DNA from: Croceicoccus estronivorus
Lineage (GTDB): Bacteria > Pseudomonadota > Alphaproteobacteria > Sphingomonadales > Sphingomonadaceae
Direction: 5' to 3'
Length of the DNA stretch: 64,000 nt
Assembly (NCBI RefSeq): GCF_001625325.1
Contig: NZ_JRQQ01000009.1
Span: 142,918 to 206,917, forward strand
Shown here: piece by piece, positions 1 through 9,134 of the stretch
Numbering within the stretch: the stretch's first letter is position 1
Layout: every line of letters starts with the position of its first letter
The notes under the pieces: generated by a model
What the model was told of the DNA's origin: nothing
Databases searched by the model: none
What the model saw: the letters and a program-made list of their open reading frames with translations, nothing else
Translations under genes and position numbers: made by a program

Positions 1-1
1 C

Positions 2-244
2 GCGGTCCCCTCATCAATGCGTTCCTGCCACACCATGGTCATTGACGGCTATGTCATCGAAGGACATGTTCCCGCTTCGGATATTGCCCGTCTGCTGCGG
101 GAACGGCCCGAAGGTGTGAAAGGGCTGGCTGTGCCGGGGATGCCGCTTGGCTCACCCGGGATGGAAATGGGCGGTGAGCGTCAGGCCTATCAGGTCATTG
201 CGTTCGGCCCGGCAGGCAACAGAATCTATTCCAACCACAATTGA
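2..244 (+). CDS. DUF411 metal-binding protein, 5'-truncated by the window edge
   Basis: Only the last 80 residues are present; the reading frame is open to base 2, so the start lies outside the window. The fragment has the DUF411 C-terminal pattern: SCHT, then [13 protein letters not shown], then [15 protein letters not shown], and an aromatic-rich end. DUF411 proteins are small periplasmic or membrane-linked proteins found in copper and silver resistance operons; the Cys-His pair and the methionine-rich [10 protein letters not shown] segment could bind metal. It lies 10 bp ahead of a Cu(I)-type ATPase on the same strand, so the two are probably one operon. The family call is firm. The exact role is not known. 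Confidence 0.85.
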   Translation, partial: AVPSSMRSCHTMVIDGYVIEGHVPASDIARLLRERPEGVKGLAVPGMPLGSPGMEMGGERQAYQVIAFGPAGNRIYSNHN

Positions 245-254
245 AGGTCGCGAT

Positions 255-2573
255 ATGACCTATATTTGCCCCATGCACCCCGACGTTCGCCAGGATGAGT
301 CTGGCGATTGCCCCAAATGCGGCATGCATCTGGTGAAAGAGGAAGAGGCGGCTGCGGGCGGCGGCCATCACCATGGGCACCATGGTTGCGCTCATCATGC
401 TGACGCGGAGAAGGATGACGGGCGTTACGATACAGTGCCGCCGGGGTATTCGGGGCCGGTCTATACATGCCCCATGCACCCGCAGGTGCGTCAGCCACAG
501 TCAGGTTCCTGTCCGCTGTGCGGTATGGGGCTGGAACTGGAATCTGCCAGTCTGGCCGACGATGGCCCCAACCCGGAGCTGGTGGATTTCACCCGGCGCT
601 TCCGCATCGGCGTGGTTCTGACAGTCCCGCTGTTGCTTCTCGCCATGGCTCCCATGATCGGGCTGGGCAGTATCAGGGAAGTGTTCGGGGAACGCGCCAC
701 GCTATGGATCGAATTCGCGCTCGGCACTCCGGTGGTGGCGTGGTGCGGCTGGCCTTTCCTCGTGCGTGGCTGGAACTCGCTGCGCACCGGTAATCTCAAC
801 ATGTTCTCGCTGATCGCGATAGGGGTTAGCGCTTCGTGGTTGTTCAGTGTCGCGGCGCTGATCGTGCCGCACATCTTCCCTGACGGGTTCCGGGATTCGG
901 ACGGCAATGTCGGGGTCTATTTCGAAGCGGCGGCAGTGATCGTGACGCTGGTCCTGCTCGGTCAGATCATGGAATTGCGCGCCCGCGAAGGAACAGGCAA
1001 GGCAATCCGTGCCCTGCTCGATCTTGCGGCGAAGACGGCGCGTCTGGTCCGGGCTGACGGCGATGAGGCCGAAGTGCCGCTGGAGGATGTGGTCGAGGGG
1101 GATCGCCTGCGTGTCCGGCCGGGAGAAAAGGTTCCGGTCGATGGCATCGTGATCGAAGGCCGGTCCTCGGTCGACGAGAGCATGATTTCGGGCGAGGCCG
1201 TACCAGTGGAAAAGGTCGCTGGCGACCGTGTGATCGGCGCAACGATCAACGGTACGGGAAGCTTGTTGATAGAGGCGCGGCAAGTCGGTTCCGATACGGT
1301 CCTGTCCCGGATCGTCGCCATGGTCGCTTCGGCCCAGCGGTCGCGTGCGCCGATCCAGAAATACGCCGACAAGGTGGCAGGCTGGTTCGTGCCTGCGGTC
1401 ATCGGGATCGCCATTCTGGCCTTCATCGGGTGGAGCCTGTGGGGGCCGCCTCCCGCCTTGTCCTATGGCCTTGTCGCTGGGGTCGCTGTTCTGGTCATTG
1501 CCTGCCCGTGTGCGCTCGGGCTTGCCACGCCGATGTCGGTCATGACGGCCACAGGACGTGGCGCCCATGCGGGGGTACTGATCCGGGATGCGGAGGCGCT
1601 TGAGCGTTTCGAAACCATCGACACTCTGATCGTCGACAAGACGGGGACGTTGACCGAGGGCAAACCGCGCCTTGTGGCTGTGCTCCCGGCGCCCGGCTTC
1701 GAGGAGGACGAGGTGCTGCGTCTCGCGGCAAGTCTGGAGCGCGGATCCGAACATCCTTTGGCCGATGCCATAGTGACCGGCGCGGAAGATCGCGGCATCG
1801 CATTCGATGGCGCAAACGATTTCGAAGCCGTTACGGGCAAGGGTGTGAAGGGTGTGGTTGACGGAAAACCGGCGGGCCTCGGCAATCGCAGGTTCGTCGA
1901 AGATTTCGGTCTCGATACCGCCGCATATGCGGAGCAGGCGGACAGCCGCCGTGACGATGGTGAAACGGTGATGTTCGTGCTTGCCGATGGGGCAATTGTT
2001 GGCGTTGTATGCGTGGCGGACCCGGTGAAGGAAACCACCCCGGCTGCGCTTGCCGCGCTCCATAAGCAAGGTTTCCGCATCATCATGGCTACCGGCGACA
2101 ATGAGCGGACGGCACGGGCCGTTGCGTCGCGCCTGGGAATTGACGAGGTTCGTGCCGATGTCTTGCCGGAGGACAAGGCGCGGATTATCCGCGAATTGCA
2201 GGACAAGGGTCGCAAAGTGGCGATGGCGGGTGACGGGGTCAACGACGCGCCTGCTCTGGCGCAGGCGGATGTCGGCATTGCCATGGGCACCGGGGCGGAC
2301 GTAGCAATCGAAAGTGCCGGTATCACGCTGGTGAAGGGTAATCTCGATGGGATCGTGCGGGCTCGCAATCTTGCCCGCGCCACGATGCGCAATATCAGGC
2401 AGAACCTGTTTTTTGCTCTGGCTTACAACGCGGCGGGCGTGCCGGTTGCAGCCGGGGTGCTGTTCCCGCTGTTCGGCATTCTGATCAGCCCCATGTTCGC
2501 CGCCTTCGCGATGAGCGCATCCTCCATCTCGGTGGTCCTTAATGCGCTGCGATTACGCACGGTGTCGTTGTAG
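255..2573 (+). CDS. copA: Copper-exporting P1B-type ATPase
   Basis: A 772-residue inner-membrane pump that would export Cu(I) or Ag(I) from the cytoplasm. The N-terminus has two CPMHP...CPxCGM heavy-metal-binding modules (about residues 5-25 and 72-92) separated by a His-rich linker, and no classic MxCxxC domain. The membrane CPC motif is C417-P-C419, the phosphorylation loop DKTGT begins at D461, and SEHPLA and [10 protein letters not shown] are intact. The last helices carry YN and MSxSS, the P1B-1 copper signature. I start at ATG 255, which gives MTYICPMHP; an in-frame upstream extension to 147 overlaps the DUF411 gene and adds no domain. It is probably cotranscribed with the DUF411 gene. 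Silver export is an equally good reading. Confidence 0.95.
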   Translation: MTYICPMHPDVRQDESGDCPKCGMHLVKEEEAAAGGGHHHGHHGCAHHADAEKDDGRYDTVPPGYSGPVYTCPMHPQVRQPQSGSCPLCGMGLELESASLADDGPNPELVDFTRRFRIGVVLTVPLLLLAMAPMIGLGSIREVFGERATLWIEFALGTPVVAWCGWPFLVRGWNSLRTGNLNMFSLIAIGVSASWLFSVAALIVPHIFPDGFRDSDGNVGVYFEAAAVIVTLVLLGQIMELRAREGTGKAIRALLDLAAKTARLVRADGDEAEVPLEDVVEGDRLRVRPGEKVPVDGIVIEGRSSVDESMISGEAVPVEKVAGDRVIGATINGTGSLLIEARQVGSDTVLSRIVAMVASAQRSRAPIQKYADKVAGWFVPAVIGIAILAFIGWSLWGPPPALSYGLVAGVAVLVIACPCALGLATPMSVMTATGRGAHAGVLIRDAEALERFETIDTLIVDKTGTLTEGKPRLVAVLPAPGFEEDEVLRLAASLERGSEHPLADAIVTGAEDRGIAFDGANDFEAVTGKGVKGVVDGKPAGLGNRRFVEDFGLDTAAYAEQADSRRDDGETVMFVLADGAIVGVVCVADPVKETTPAALAALHKQGFRIIMATGDNERTARAVASRLGIDEVRADVLPEDKARIIRELQDKGRKVAMAGDGVNDAPALAQADVGIAMGTGADVAIESAGITLVKGNLDGIVRARNLARATMRNIRQNLFFALAYNAAGVPVAAGVLFPLFGILISPMFAAFAMSASSISVVLNALRLRTVSL

Positions 2574-2598
2574 CGCCTTTTGGGCAGGCCATTCGCGC

Positions 2599-3882
2599 TC
2601 AGTGGATCATGGTGGGTTGTGATGCCTGCGGATCGGTTGCCGCCTCGGACGGGTTTTGCAGTTCCCACCGTACCTTGCGCCCTCCCTTGACGATGGCGCG
2701 GAGATTGCGGGCATCGCCCAGCAGGGCGATATCGGCCACGGGATCGCCGTCCACAATCAGGAAGTCCGCCAGTTTGCCCGGTGCGATCGTCCCCAGTTCC
2801 TCGCTCTGCGCCAGCATTTCGCCGCCGTAGCGGGTGGCCCAGCGGATGACGTCGAGTGGCGGAATGCCGGCAACGTCGACGTAGAAAGCCAGTTCCTCCC
2901 CATAGGTGCCATGATCCAGCGGCTTGGCCCCGTAATCGTCGCCCAGTGTCATCTTGAGCCCTGCCTTGTTGGCAATCGGCAAGATCCTGATCATGTCTTC
3001 CATGTCGGCGCGCATTTCGTCGATCTGGGGCCCCGACCATAATCTGGTGGCGAGGTAGGGATACCGGATGCTCGGGACCAGGAAGACGTTCCTGGCAATC
3101 ATCGCTTCTATGCACGCTTCATCGAGGCCGTCGCCATGATCGACGATATCGACGCCGATCCGTACCGAAGCGAGAATGCCATCGCGATTCGCCAGGTGCG
3201 CGCGCACCCGCGCACCACGTTGATGCGCTGCATCCACCGCAGCCGCCAGTTCTTCCTCGGTCATTTCAAGGCCGGGTGAAGGGCCGAAGGTGCCATGCCC
3301 TGCAGTGGCGAATATCTTGATCATTTCGGCGCCGCGTTTGACTTCCTCGCGCACGGCCCTGCGGAAGGCATCGGCCCCGTCGGCGATATTGGTTTGCGCG
3401 GTCGCGCCTTCGCCCCAGTGCCACTCGAACCCGTCCTGCGAGTGCCCGGTCGTGCTGACGTCGCGGCTGCCCGCGACGACCCGGGGACCTTCGATCATAC
3501 CACTGTCGATTGCGGCCTTGCAGGCGGCGTCGATGGCGTAAGGCGCACCGGCGCTGACAACGCCCGTGAAACCGGAATGAAGTGCCGTCTTGAGATGGTC
3601 GACGGCCCGGATGGTCTGCACCGCCGGTGGCGCCTCCATGCCCACGGGCAGGCGTTCCGCGGCGGAAAAGTCAGTGTAGGTAGCGTGGTAGTGGCCGTGA
3701 ATCATGCCCGGCATCAGCGTGCGCCCGCCCAGATCCCAGCATTCGTCGTCGGGCCGTGGATCGGCCGGCGGGGTGTTACCGACACTGGTGAAGCGATCGT
3801 TCTCCACAATCACTGTCATGCGGTCGCGCGGTGGATTGTCCCCATCGAGCAGCCGGACGTTTGTCAGCACCAGACGCGGCAT
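2599..3882 (-). CDS. Metal-dependent amidohydrolase
   Basis: A 427-residue amidohydrolase-superfamily enzyme (imidazolonepropionase/Xaa-Pro dipeptidase-like branch). An N-terminal beta-sandwich strand (LVLTNVRLLDG) leads to GRTLMPGMIHGHYH, giving the HxH metal pair. Later metal-site candidates are the His in ARVRAHLANRDG, VDIVDHGDG, and the Asp in TLGDDYG. The C-terminus APGKLADFLIVDGDP is typical of the fold. The start ATG has a good AGGAGAGG site 4-5 bases upstream on the minus strand. It diverges from the GntR-family regulator, and a motif-A operator lies in the shared promoter region. The substrate is unknown; the island context suggests an amide, lactam or cyclic ureide bond. It ends tail-to-tail with the copper ATPase. 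Confidence 0.88.
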   Translation of the reverse strand: MPRLVLTNVRLLDGDNPPRDRMTVIVENDRFTSVGNTPPADPRPDDECWDLGGRTLMPGMIHGHYHATYTDFSAAERLPVGMEAPPAVQTIRAVDHLKTALHSGFTGVVSAGAPYAIDAACKAAIDSGMIEGPRVVAGSRDVSTTGHSQDGFEWHWGEGATAQTNIADGADAFRRAVREEVKRGAEMIKIFATAGHGTFGPSPGLEMTEEELAAAVDAAHQRGARVRAHLANRDGILASVRIGVDIVDHGDGLDEACIEAMIARNVFLVPSIRYPYLATRLWSGPQIDEMRADMEDMIRILPIANKAGLKMTLGDDYGAKPLDHGTYGEELAFYVDVAGIPPLDVIRWATRYGGEMLAQSEELGTIAPGKLADFLIVDGDPVADIALLGDARNLRAIVKGGRKVRWELQNPSEAATDPQASQPTMIH

Positions 3883-3949
3883 TTTCCTCTCCTTGCGACA
3901 TTATGGTCAGGCGCAAGGCTATCGGGGAATGCACGGGCCTGCAAATATT

Positions 3950-3967
3950 TTCGAATTTAGTTTAGAA
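3950..3967. promoter_or_regulatory. Operator-like dyad, motif A, site 1
   Basis: TTCGAATTTAGTTTAGAA, inside a longer imperfect palindrome whose outer arms ATTTTC and GAAAAT match exactly (3947-3970). It lies in the divergent promoter region between the amidohydrolase (start 3882) and the GntR/FCD regulator. Sites with the same layout occur at 4985, 13208 and 14980. Confidence 0.6.
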
Positions 3968-4077
3968 AATGAATGAGATGGTCGAGCCGGCCTGCTGTTT
4001 TTCCCGGCTCGGATTCTCGGGGCTTGCACGATTGCACACCGTTCATGCTAAAAGGGGCGCAGGAAAGGACTGCGTTT

Positions 4078-4899
4078 GTGCACGTCCAGGGGTCCATTTT
4101 CGTTACACAAATGCCGACAGGGGAATCTCGCCGAATGGTGCCGCGCCGTCTGGCGGAATACGTGGCCGATCAATTGCGGCAGCGCATTTTTTCGGGTGAA
4201 ATGACCGAAGGTTCCGTCTTGCCGAAGCAGGATGATCTCATCCGCGAGTTTGATGTCGGCCTCGTTACCGTTCGCGAAGCGTTGCGGATACTCGAGGTCG
4301 AAGGCCTCATCACTGTGAAGCGCGGCAATCTTGGCGGATCAATCGTGCATCGGCCGGAGCGGTGGCGCATCGCCTACATGCTGGCGCTGTCCCTGCAATC
4401 GCAATCGGTAGGGCTCGCCGATCTGCTGAAGACTGTCGTCATGCTGGAACCGTTGTGTGCAGCAGCCTGTGCAAACCGGCCGGATCGCGAAACGAAAGTG
4501 CTGCCCCAGTTGAATGCCGTGCTGGCCGAACAGCGTGAGGCGATTGACGATCCCGATCGTTTCATCGGGCTGGCGGTCAAGTTCCATGTGGAGATGGCAT
4601 CGACTTGCGGAATAGCCACCATGAGCCTGGTTCTCGGGGCGCTGGAATATGTCTGGCAGGCGCAAGTGGACCATCTGGCCCGTGGTGCGGAACGCTATGG
4701 CGCGTTCGCGGATCGCGAGACCCGCCTGCGGGCATTGGAAGATCATGAACACATGATCACCCTGATTGCAGCGGGCGATGCCGCAGGGGCGGAAAACGCC
4801 GCGCGTGAACATATGTCGGAATCGCACCATCGCCCGAATCGCTGGGATCACGATTTCGACCTTGCGATTGAAATCGACGCGTCACTGCTGCGGCGCTGA
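4078..4899 (+). CDS. GntR-family transcriptional regulator with FCD domain
   Basis: A FadR-subfamily repressor or activator of 273 residues with this start. An N-terminal winged helix (RRLAEYVADQLRQRIFSGEM, then LPKQDDLIREFDVGLVTVREALRILEVEGLI) is followed by the all-helical FCD ligand domain, whose metal-site residues are scattered Asp and His. FCD regulators usually sense organic acids or acyl compounds and control a neighbouring catabolic operon. I chose GTG 4078 because AGGAAAGG ends 9 bases upstream; ATG 4111 is an alternative without a ribosome site, and the frame is open up to 3973. It sits between a hydrolase on the opposite strand and the amidohydrolase operon, with motif-A sites on both sides. 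Confidence 0.88.
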   Translation: MHVQGSIFVTQMPTGESRRMVPRRLAEYVADQLRQRIFSGEMTEGSVLPKQDDLIREFDVGLVTVREALRILEVEGLITVKRGNLGGSIVHRPERWRIAYMLALSLQSQSVGLADLLKTVVMLEPLCAAACANRPDRETKVLPQLNAVLAEQREAIDDPDRFIGLAVKFHVEMASTCGIATMSLVLGALEYVWQAQVDHLARGAERYGAFADRETRLRALEDHEHMITLIAAGDAAGAENAAREHMSESHHRPNRWDHDFDLAIEIDASLLRR

Positions 4900-4984
4900 G
4901 CGCCTTCAGGCGCGCTTCGCCATTCCATTTTGCCGACTGGAAATAGCCGTCACATGGCGCAAATGCGCGCGCCTCCCGCATCAA

Positions 4985-5002
4985 TTCTAATTTATATTCG
5001 AT
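4985..5002. promoter_or_regulatory. Operator-like dyad, motif A, site 2
   Basis: TTCTAATTTATATTCGAT, matching site 1 at 13 of 18 positions. It lies in the 299-base gap 4900-5198, just upstream of the promoter for the amidohydrolase operon. The rest of that gap holds the motif-B palindrome and a ribosome site; I see no gene in it. Confidence 0.6.
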
Positions 5003-5018
5003 TTTCTGCTCGCCCGCA

Positions 5019-5047
5019 TTGACTATCATAGCTATGATAGCTAGAAA
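5019..5047 (+). promoter_or_regulatory. Promoter with embedded palindrome (motif B, site 1)
   Basis: A candidate sigma-70-type promoter: TTGACT (5019-5024), 17-base spacer, TAGAAA (5042-5047). The spacer is almost filled by a perfect 18-base palindrome, CTATCATAGCTATGATAG (5023-5040). Two TAGCTA elements start at 5029 and 5038, 9 bases apart. A regulator bound here would block polymerase. The same TAGCTA(T/A)GATA string occurs before the genes at 18363 and 19688. Confidence 0.6.
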
Positions 5048-5198
5048 TATAAGTAAGAGAGTTTGGGAGAGCACTGGAAGCGAAAGGCGGTTCAACCTCC
5101 TTCCTTCCAACTGGAACGTATCGCGCTGTGTGGGCCCTGGCCTGCGCACCGGGATTTGCGGCTCTGCGCCTCCCATGGACAGATGAGGAGAGGACCGC

Positions 5199-6353
5199 AT
5201 GGCAAGTGTCGATACGATTTCAAAACCAGATACCCTTTCAGCCCCAACGCAGAAGAACCGCCGCGAATATCGCCTGATATCGGCGGATAGCCACGTGTGC
5301 GAACCGGGCAATCTATGGCTAGACCGGGTGCCTGCGAAGCTGCGCGATCGCGCTCCGCGCATCGAAAGTTTTGCCGAGGGCGATGCGTGGATCATCGAGG
5401 GTATTGGTGAGCCGGTGAAATTCGGCTGGACATCCTGCGCAGGCATGGAGCCGGAGCGGATGACCAACTGGATGCGGTTCGAGGATGTCCGCAAGGGTGG
5501 TTACGACCCTGCGGCCCGCTGTGTCGAGATGGATCGTGACGAAGTGGATGCCGAAGTGCTTTACCCTTCGCCGGTGCTCGCCATCGCGATCTTCGCGCAT
5601 CAGGAGGAAGAATTCCATCTGGCGATGGTCAGGGCCTATAACGACTGGATTTCCGAGTTTGTCGCTTACGCACCGGATCGCTTCGCCGGGATGATGATGA
5701 TGCCCAATCGCGGCGGTCCGGAAGCCTGTGTCGCGGAAATCAATCGCGTCATGGACCGGCCGGGCATGCGCGGTGTGGTCATGGGGGCCTATCCCAACGG
5801 CACTCTGAAAATCGAGGATGAGGACGACAAGGTCTGGGGCGTTCTGGAAGAGCGAGGTCTTGCGCTGAGCATCCACGTCGCGATGACGCAGACGATGCCG
5901 GCAGTGGCGAAATCGAAACTGCCCGGATACGGTCGTTTCTTCGACGCACCGAACCGCATAATCGAAATGATGTTCAGCGGGATGTTCGATCGCTTCCCGA
6001 ATCTCGACGTCTATTTCGCCGAAGTCGATTGCGGCTGGTTCCCTTATGTGAAGGAGCAGATCGAAAACAACTATCGTCGGCTCAATCCGTCGCAGCAATT
6101 CAACCTCAAGAAGAACCCGCGGCAATACATGGAGCGGCATTTCCACTTCGGTTACATGACCGATACCTTCGGTGTGCAGCATCACGATTTCATCGGTGCC
6201 GAAAGGGTGCTCTGGTCCAGCGACTATCCCCACATCAGTGCGGATTGGCCCAATTCCTATCGGACTATCCAGGCCTCCATGTCCGGGGTCAGGCGGGAGG
6301 ATCGCGAGGCCATATTGCATGGCAACGCCGAGCGGCTGTTCAACTTCACTTGA
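5199..6353 (+). CDS. Amidohydrolase-2 family protein (ACMSD/resorcylate decarboxylase-like)
   Basis: A 384-residue TIM-barrel metal enzyme of the amidohydrolase-2 family, which includes aminocarboxymuconate-semialdehyde decarboxylase and gamma-resorcylate decarboxylase as well as true hydrolases. The N-terminal metal motif is ISADSHVCEP, where the second His of HxH is replaced. Other likely ligands are the His in LALSIHVAM and the Asp in LWSSDYPHISADWP. It starts at ATG 5199 behind GAGGAGAGG. It is the first gene of a run with the amidase, MFS transporter, DapA-like protein and TonB receptor. Decarboxylation or C-C bond hydrolysis of a ring product are both possible; the sequence does not decide. 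Confidence 0.85.
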   Translation: MASVDTISKPDTLSAPTQKNRREYRLISADSHVCEPGNLWLDRVPAKLRDRAPRIESFAEGDAWIIEGIGEPVKFGWTSCAGMEPERMTNWMRFEDVRKGGYDPAARCVEMDRDEVDAEVLYPSPVLAIAIFAHQEEEFHLAMVRAYNDWISEFVAYAPDRFAGMMMMPNRGGPEACVAEINRVMDRPGMRGVVMGAYPNGTLKIEDEDDKVWGVLEERGLALSIHVAMTQTMPAVAKSKLPGYGRFFDAPNRIIEMMFSGMFDRFPNLDVYFAEVDCGWFPYVKEQIENNYRRLNPSQQFNLKKNPRQYMERHFHFGYMTDTFGVQHHDFIGAERVLWSSDYPHISADWPNSYRTIQASMSGVRREDREAILHGNAERLFNFT

Positions 6354-6374
6354 CGCCTGCTGGGGGATGCGGTC

Positions 6375-7829
6375 GTGAACCTGCATGAATATGCCGCCCA
6401 TGATGCGACTGGCCTGGCGGAATTGGTCCGTTCGCGTGCGATCAGCGCACAAGAGCTGGCCGAGACCGCCCGCGCGGCGATCGATCGGCTGAACCCGCGG
6501 CTCAATGCCTTTGCCGAACTGTATGATGATGCGATTGCCGGCGCGGCCGCCGGTGTCGGGGGGGATGGCGCGTTTGGGGGCGTGCCATTCGCTCTGAAGC
6601 GGATCGGTATCAGCGAGGCGGGGCGCCCCATGGGCGATCTCGGGAGCCGCATGCTGCGTGGGGTTGCGCTCCCCGTGGCTGACAGCGACAGCTATGTCGT
6701 TGCCCGCTTCCGGGCCGCGGGTCTGACCGTCATGGGGCACACCCAGATGCCGGAACTGGCCTACACCGTCACGGTCGAATCCAGCCATCAGGGCGTGACG
6801 GTCAACCCGTGGAACCCCGACATTGTAGCCGGGGGATCGAGCACCGGTTCCGCCGTCGCCGTGGCGTCGGGCATGTTGCCGATGGCCCATGCCAGCGACG
6901 CTGCGGGATCGACGCGCTTTCCCGCAAGTTGCAATGGTCTGGTCGGAATGAAGCCATCGCGCGGCTGGATCAGTGTCGGGCCGGCGGACTCCGATCTGAC
7001 CAGTTACAAGGTGTCGCACTTCGCCCTGACACGTACCGTGCGGGACGCGGCGACGATGCTGGACGTGCTGCAGGGTGGTGAACCGGGCGAGGCGGCGATG
7101 TACCGTAGGTCTGACGAACCGTTCGCCGCTGCCATTACCAGACCGCCACGGCGACTGCGCATCGCTCTGGCAACCGAGGCGTGGCACACTCGCCCGTTGC
7201 AGGATGACGTCGCGGCTGAAATCACTCGCATTGGGCGCGAGTTGGAGGCGCTGGGCCATCACGTGGAAGAAGCCCGGCCACCGATTGATTTCGATGCCTA
7301 TCGCGACCTGTACAAAGGCATCTACTACATGGATGGGGCAATCGCTCTCGCAGGGTTGCAGCAGTTGCTCGGCGGCGATGCCGATCCCGAGTTGCTGCAA
7401 CCGGTGATCCGCAAGGCCACGTCGCGCGGGGACCAGTACGCCATCGCTGATTACGCGGGCATTTTCAGTGGCATCAATGTCATTTCGCGTGTGCTTGGCG
7501 CATTCTTCGAAAGTTACGATGCCCTGCTGACTCCCGCCCTTGCCACGGGCATTCCGCGTCTGGGCGAGACGACCCTGGAAAGCGATGCCAGCGCGGAAGA
7601 ATTCATTGAACACCTGCTGGGCATCAATCAGCATCTGCCGCTTGCCAATCTGACCGGCACGCCGGCGATTTCGCTGCCGCTGTGCCGTACGCAGGACGGC
7701 ATGCCCCTGGGTGCCCATTTCATGATGCCGATCGGGAACGATGCTGCCTTGCTGCAATTGGCTGCCGAATTGGAACAGGCGCTTCCCTGGAAAAGCGATA
7801 TGCCACCCATCTACGCAGGCAGGACATGA
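6375..7829 (+). CDS. Amidase, amidase-signature family
   Basis: A 484-residue Ser-cisSer-Lys amidase that hydrolyses a carboxamide to acid plus amine or ammonia. The catalytic Lys is in VPFALKRIG, the cis-Ser lies in the glycine-rich signature GGSSTGSAVAVASG, and the nucleophile Ser is in SDAAGSTRFPAS, a variant of the usual GGSIRxPA. The start is GTG 6375, 21 bases after the previous stop, with a weak GGGGGA site. The stop overlaps the next gene start (ATGA), so translation with the MFS transporter is coupled. This gene is the best clue that the island substrate contains an amide. No signal peptide, so it acts in the cytoplasm after uptake. Confidence 0.93.
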   Translation: MNLHEYAAHDATGLAELVRSRAISAQELAETARAAIDRLNPRLNAFAELYDDAIAGAAAGVGGDGAFGGVPFALKRIGISEAGRPMGDLGSRMLRGVALPVADSDSYVVARFRAAGLTVMGHTQMPELAYTVTVESSHQGVTVNPWNPDIVAGGSSTGSAVAVASGMLPMAHASDAAGSTRFPASCNGLVGMKPSRGWISVGPADSDLTSYKVSHFALTRTVRDAATMLDVLQGGEPGEAAMYRRSDEPFAAAITRPPRRLRIALATEAWHTRPLQDDVAAEITRIGRELEALGHHVEEARPPIDFDAYRDLYKGIYYMDGAIALAGLQQLLGGDADPELLQPVIRKATSRGDQYAIADYAGIFSGINVISRVLGAFFESYDALLTPALATGIPRLGETTLESDASAEEFIEHLLGINQHLPLANLTGTPAISLPLCRTQDGMPLGAHFMMPIGNDAALLQLAAELEQALPWKSDMPPIYAGRT

Positions 7830-9112
7830 CTATGGAAACGCTTCTTGGTGGGGGTAAGGGATTGCCGATGACGGCGGCGTCCGGGCGGGCCGATAGCGGG
7901 CGGGTGCAGGCTGGTATCGCCTATACTGTGCTGCTGTTCGGCGGAACGTTCGGCGGGCTGCTGCAGGCGTTGCTGACCCCGATCCTGCCACTGGCGGCGG
8001 ACCATTTCGGGGGTGGCACGCGCGGCGCGATCACGGCGCAGATGATTGCGACCTTTTCCGGCCTGGGGGTGATGATCGGGGGCCCCCTGCTCGGCCTGCT
8101 GACCCCGCGCATCGGCGTGCGAGCCATGCTGCTTTTCTCGCTCGCCTTCTATGCGATTTCCGGATCGGCGGGGCTGTTCGTGGAAAGCCCGGTGCTGCTG
8201 TTCATATCGCGGTTCCTGCAAGGCGCTGCATCCGCGGGGATCGTTATCACGACATCCACTCTGATCGCGGCGCGGTTTACGGGCCATGCACGTCCGCGCT
8301 TCCTCGGCTTTCAGGGGGCGTTGATGGCAGTGGTCGCGTTTGTCGGTCTGCTGGGATCGGGGTTGCTGGCCGAGTGGTGGGGATGGCGAGCTCCGTTTGC
8401 GCTGTTCCTGCTGACGCTACCGGTCATGCTGCTGGTGATACTGGCCGGGCGTGAGCTGACTGCGGAAGACAAGCAGGTGGTCCGCGCATCGGTGGAGAAG
8501 GCATCGGCGGCGATACTCGGTTCCTTCGCACCGCTGCTAGGGCTCTGGCGGCTCTACCTGATGATGATCCTCATCTATACCGCCAGCTGGATGATCTATC
8601 TGCAATTGCCGTTCGTCCTTGCGGACGAACACATCAGCAGCCCGTCCATGCAATCGCAGATCATCGCTACCGGTACAGTCGTGCATTTCCTTGGGGGCCT
8701 GTTTTACGGGCGCATGGAACAGCGGATGGGCGGGCACTGGATGTTCCTGTTCATTCTGGCCTGCATGGTTCTGAGCAATCTGCTGGTCTTTCTGGCGCAA
8801 AACACGGCGTGGGTTGTCGTTGCCTGCGGATTTGCCGGATTGGCGGGGGGCAATCTCATGATTTTTCTCCAGAATCTTCTTCTCGGGCGGGCACCGGCCC
8901 ATGCGCGGCCCAAAGCGATCGCTCTGATGTTCACTGCGATGTACCTCGGCGATTTCCTGAATCCGCTGCTGGCCACGCCGCTGCGGATGTGGATCGGCAA
9001 CCGCGAGGCATTTCTGGCGGTCGCTGTGCTGCTCCTGACATTTCTCGTTGTTCAGATCGTGCGTGGACCGCAGCGTTCGGTCGCCCGCACCATGCCGATG
9101 GACGGCGAATGA
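7826..9112 (+). CDS. MFS transporter
   Basis: A 428-residue major facilitator with about 12 membrane segments; the first (IAYTVLLFGGTFGGLLQALL) begins near residue 32. The loop 2-3 motif is represented by GGPLLGLLTPRIGVRAML. ATG 7826 overlaps the amidase stop by four bases; ATG 7832 is an alternative. It is probably an inner-membrane uptake or efflux carrier for the pathway substrate or a product. A second, related-looking MFS gene is encoded at 18363 in the same island, with similar TPILPLAADHFGG / GPVLPSIAEHFGG openings, so the two may be paralogues. Confidence 0.9.
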   Translation: MTMETLLGGGKGLPMTAASGRADSGRVQAGIAYTVLLFGGTFGGLLQALLTPILPLAADHFGGGTRGAITAQMIATFSGLGVMIGGPLLGLLTPRIGVRAMLLFSLAFYAISGSAGLFVESPVLLFISRFLQGAASAGIVITTSTLIAARFTGHARPRFLGFQGALMAVVAFVGLLGSGLLAEWWGWRAPFALFLLTLPVMLLVILAGRELTAEDKQVVRASVEKASAAILGSFAPLLGLWRLYLMMILIYTASWMIYLQLPFVLADEHISSPSMQSQIIATGTVVHFLGGLFYGRMEQRMGGHWMFLFILACMVLSNLLVFLAQNTAWVVVACGFAGLAGGNLMIFLQNLLLGRAPAHARPKAIALMFTAMYLGDFLNPLLATPLRMWIGNREAFLAVAVLLLTFLVVQIVRGPQRSVARTMPMDGE

Positions 9113-9134
9113 TCGTGTGGGGAGAGTATCGGAC

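Noticed and set aside
702..2069. A 455-codon minus-strand frame inside the copper ATPase gene
   Set aside because: Antisense shadow with His/Arg-rich low-information sequence and no ribosome site.
4900..4925. GCGCC-TTCA-GGCGC hairpin after the GntR gene as a terminator
   Set aside because: The stem is only five pairs and no U-run follows.
5319..7757. An 812-codon open frame on the minus strand across the amidohydrolase and amidase genes
   Set aside because: It is antisense to two genes with clear catalytic motifs, has no domain of its own, and long antisense frames are expected in GC-rich codon-biased DNA.
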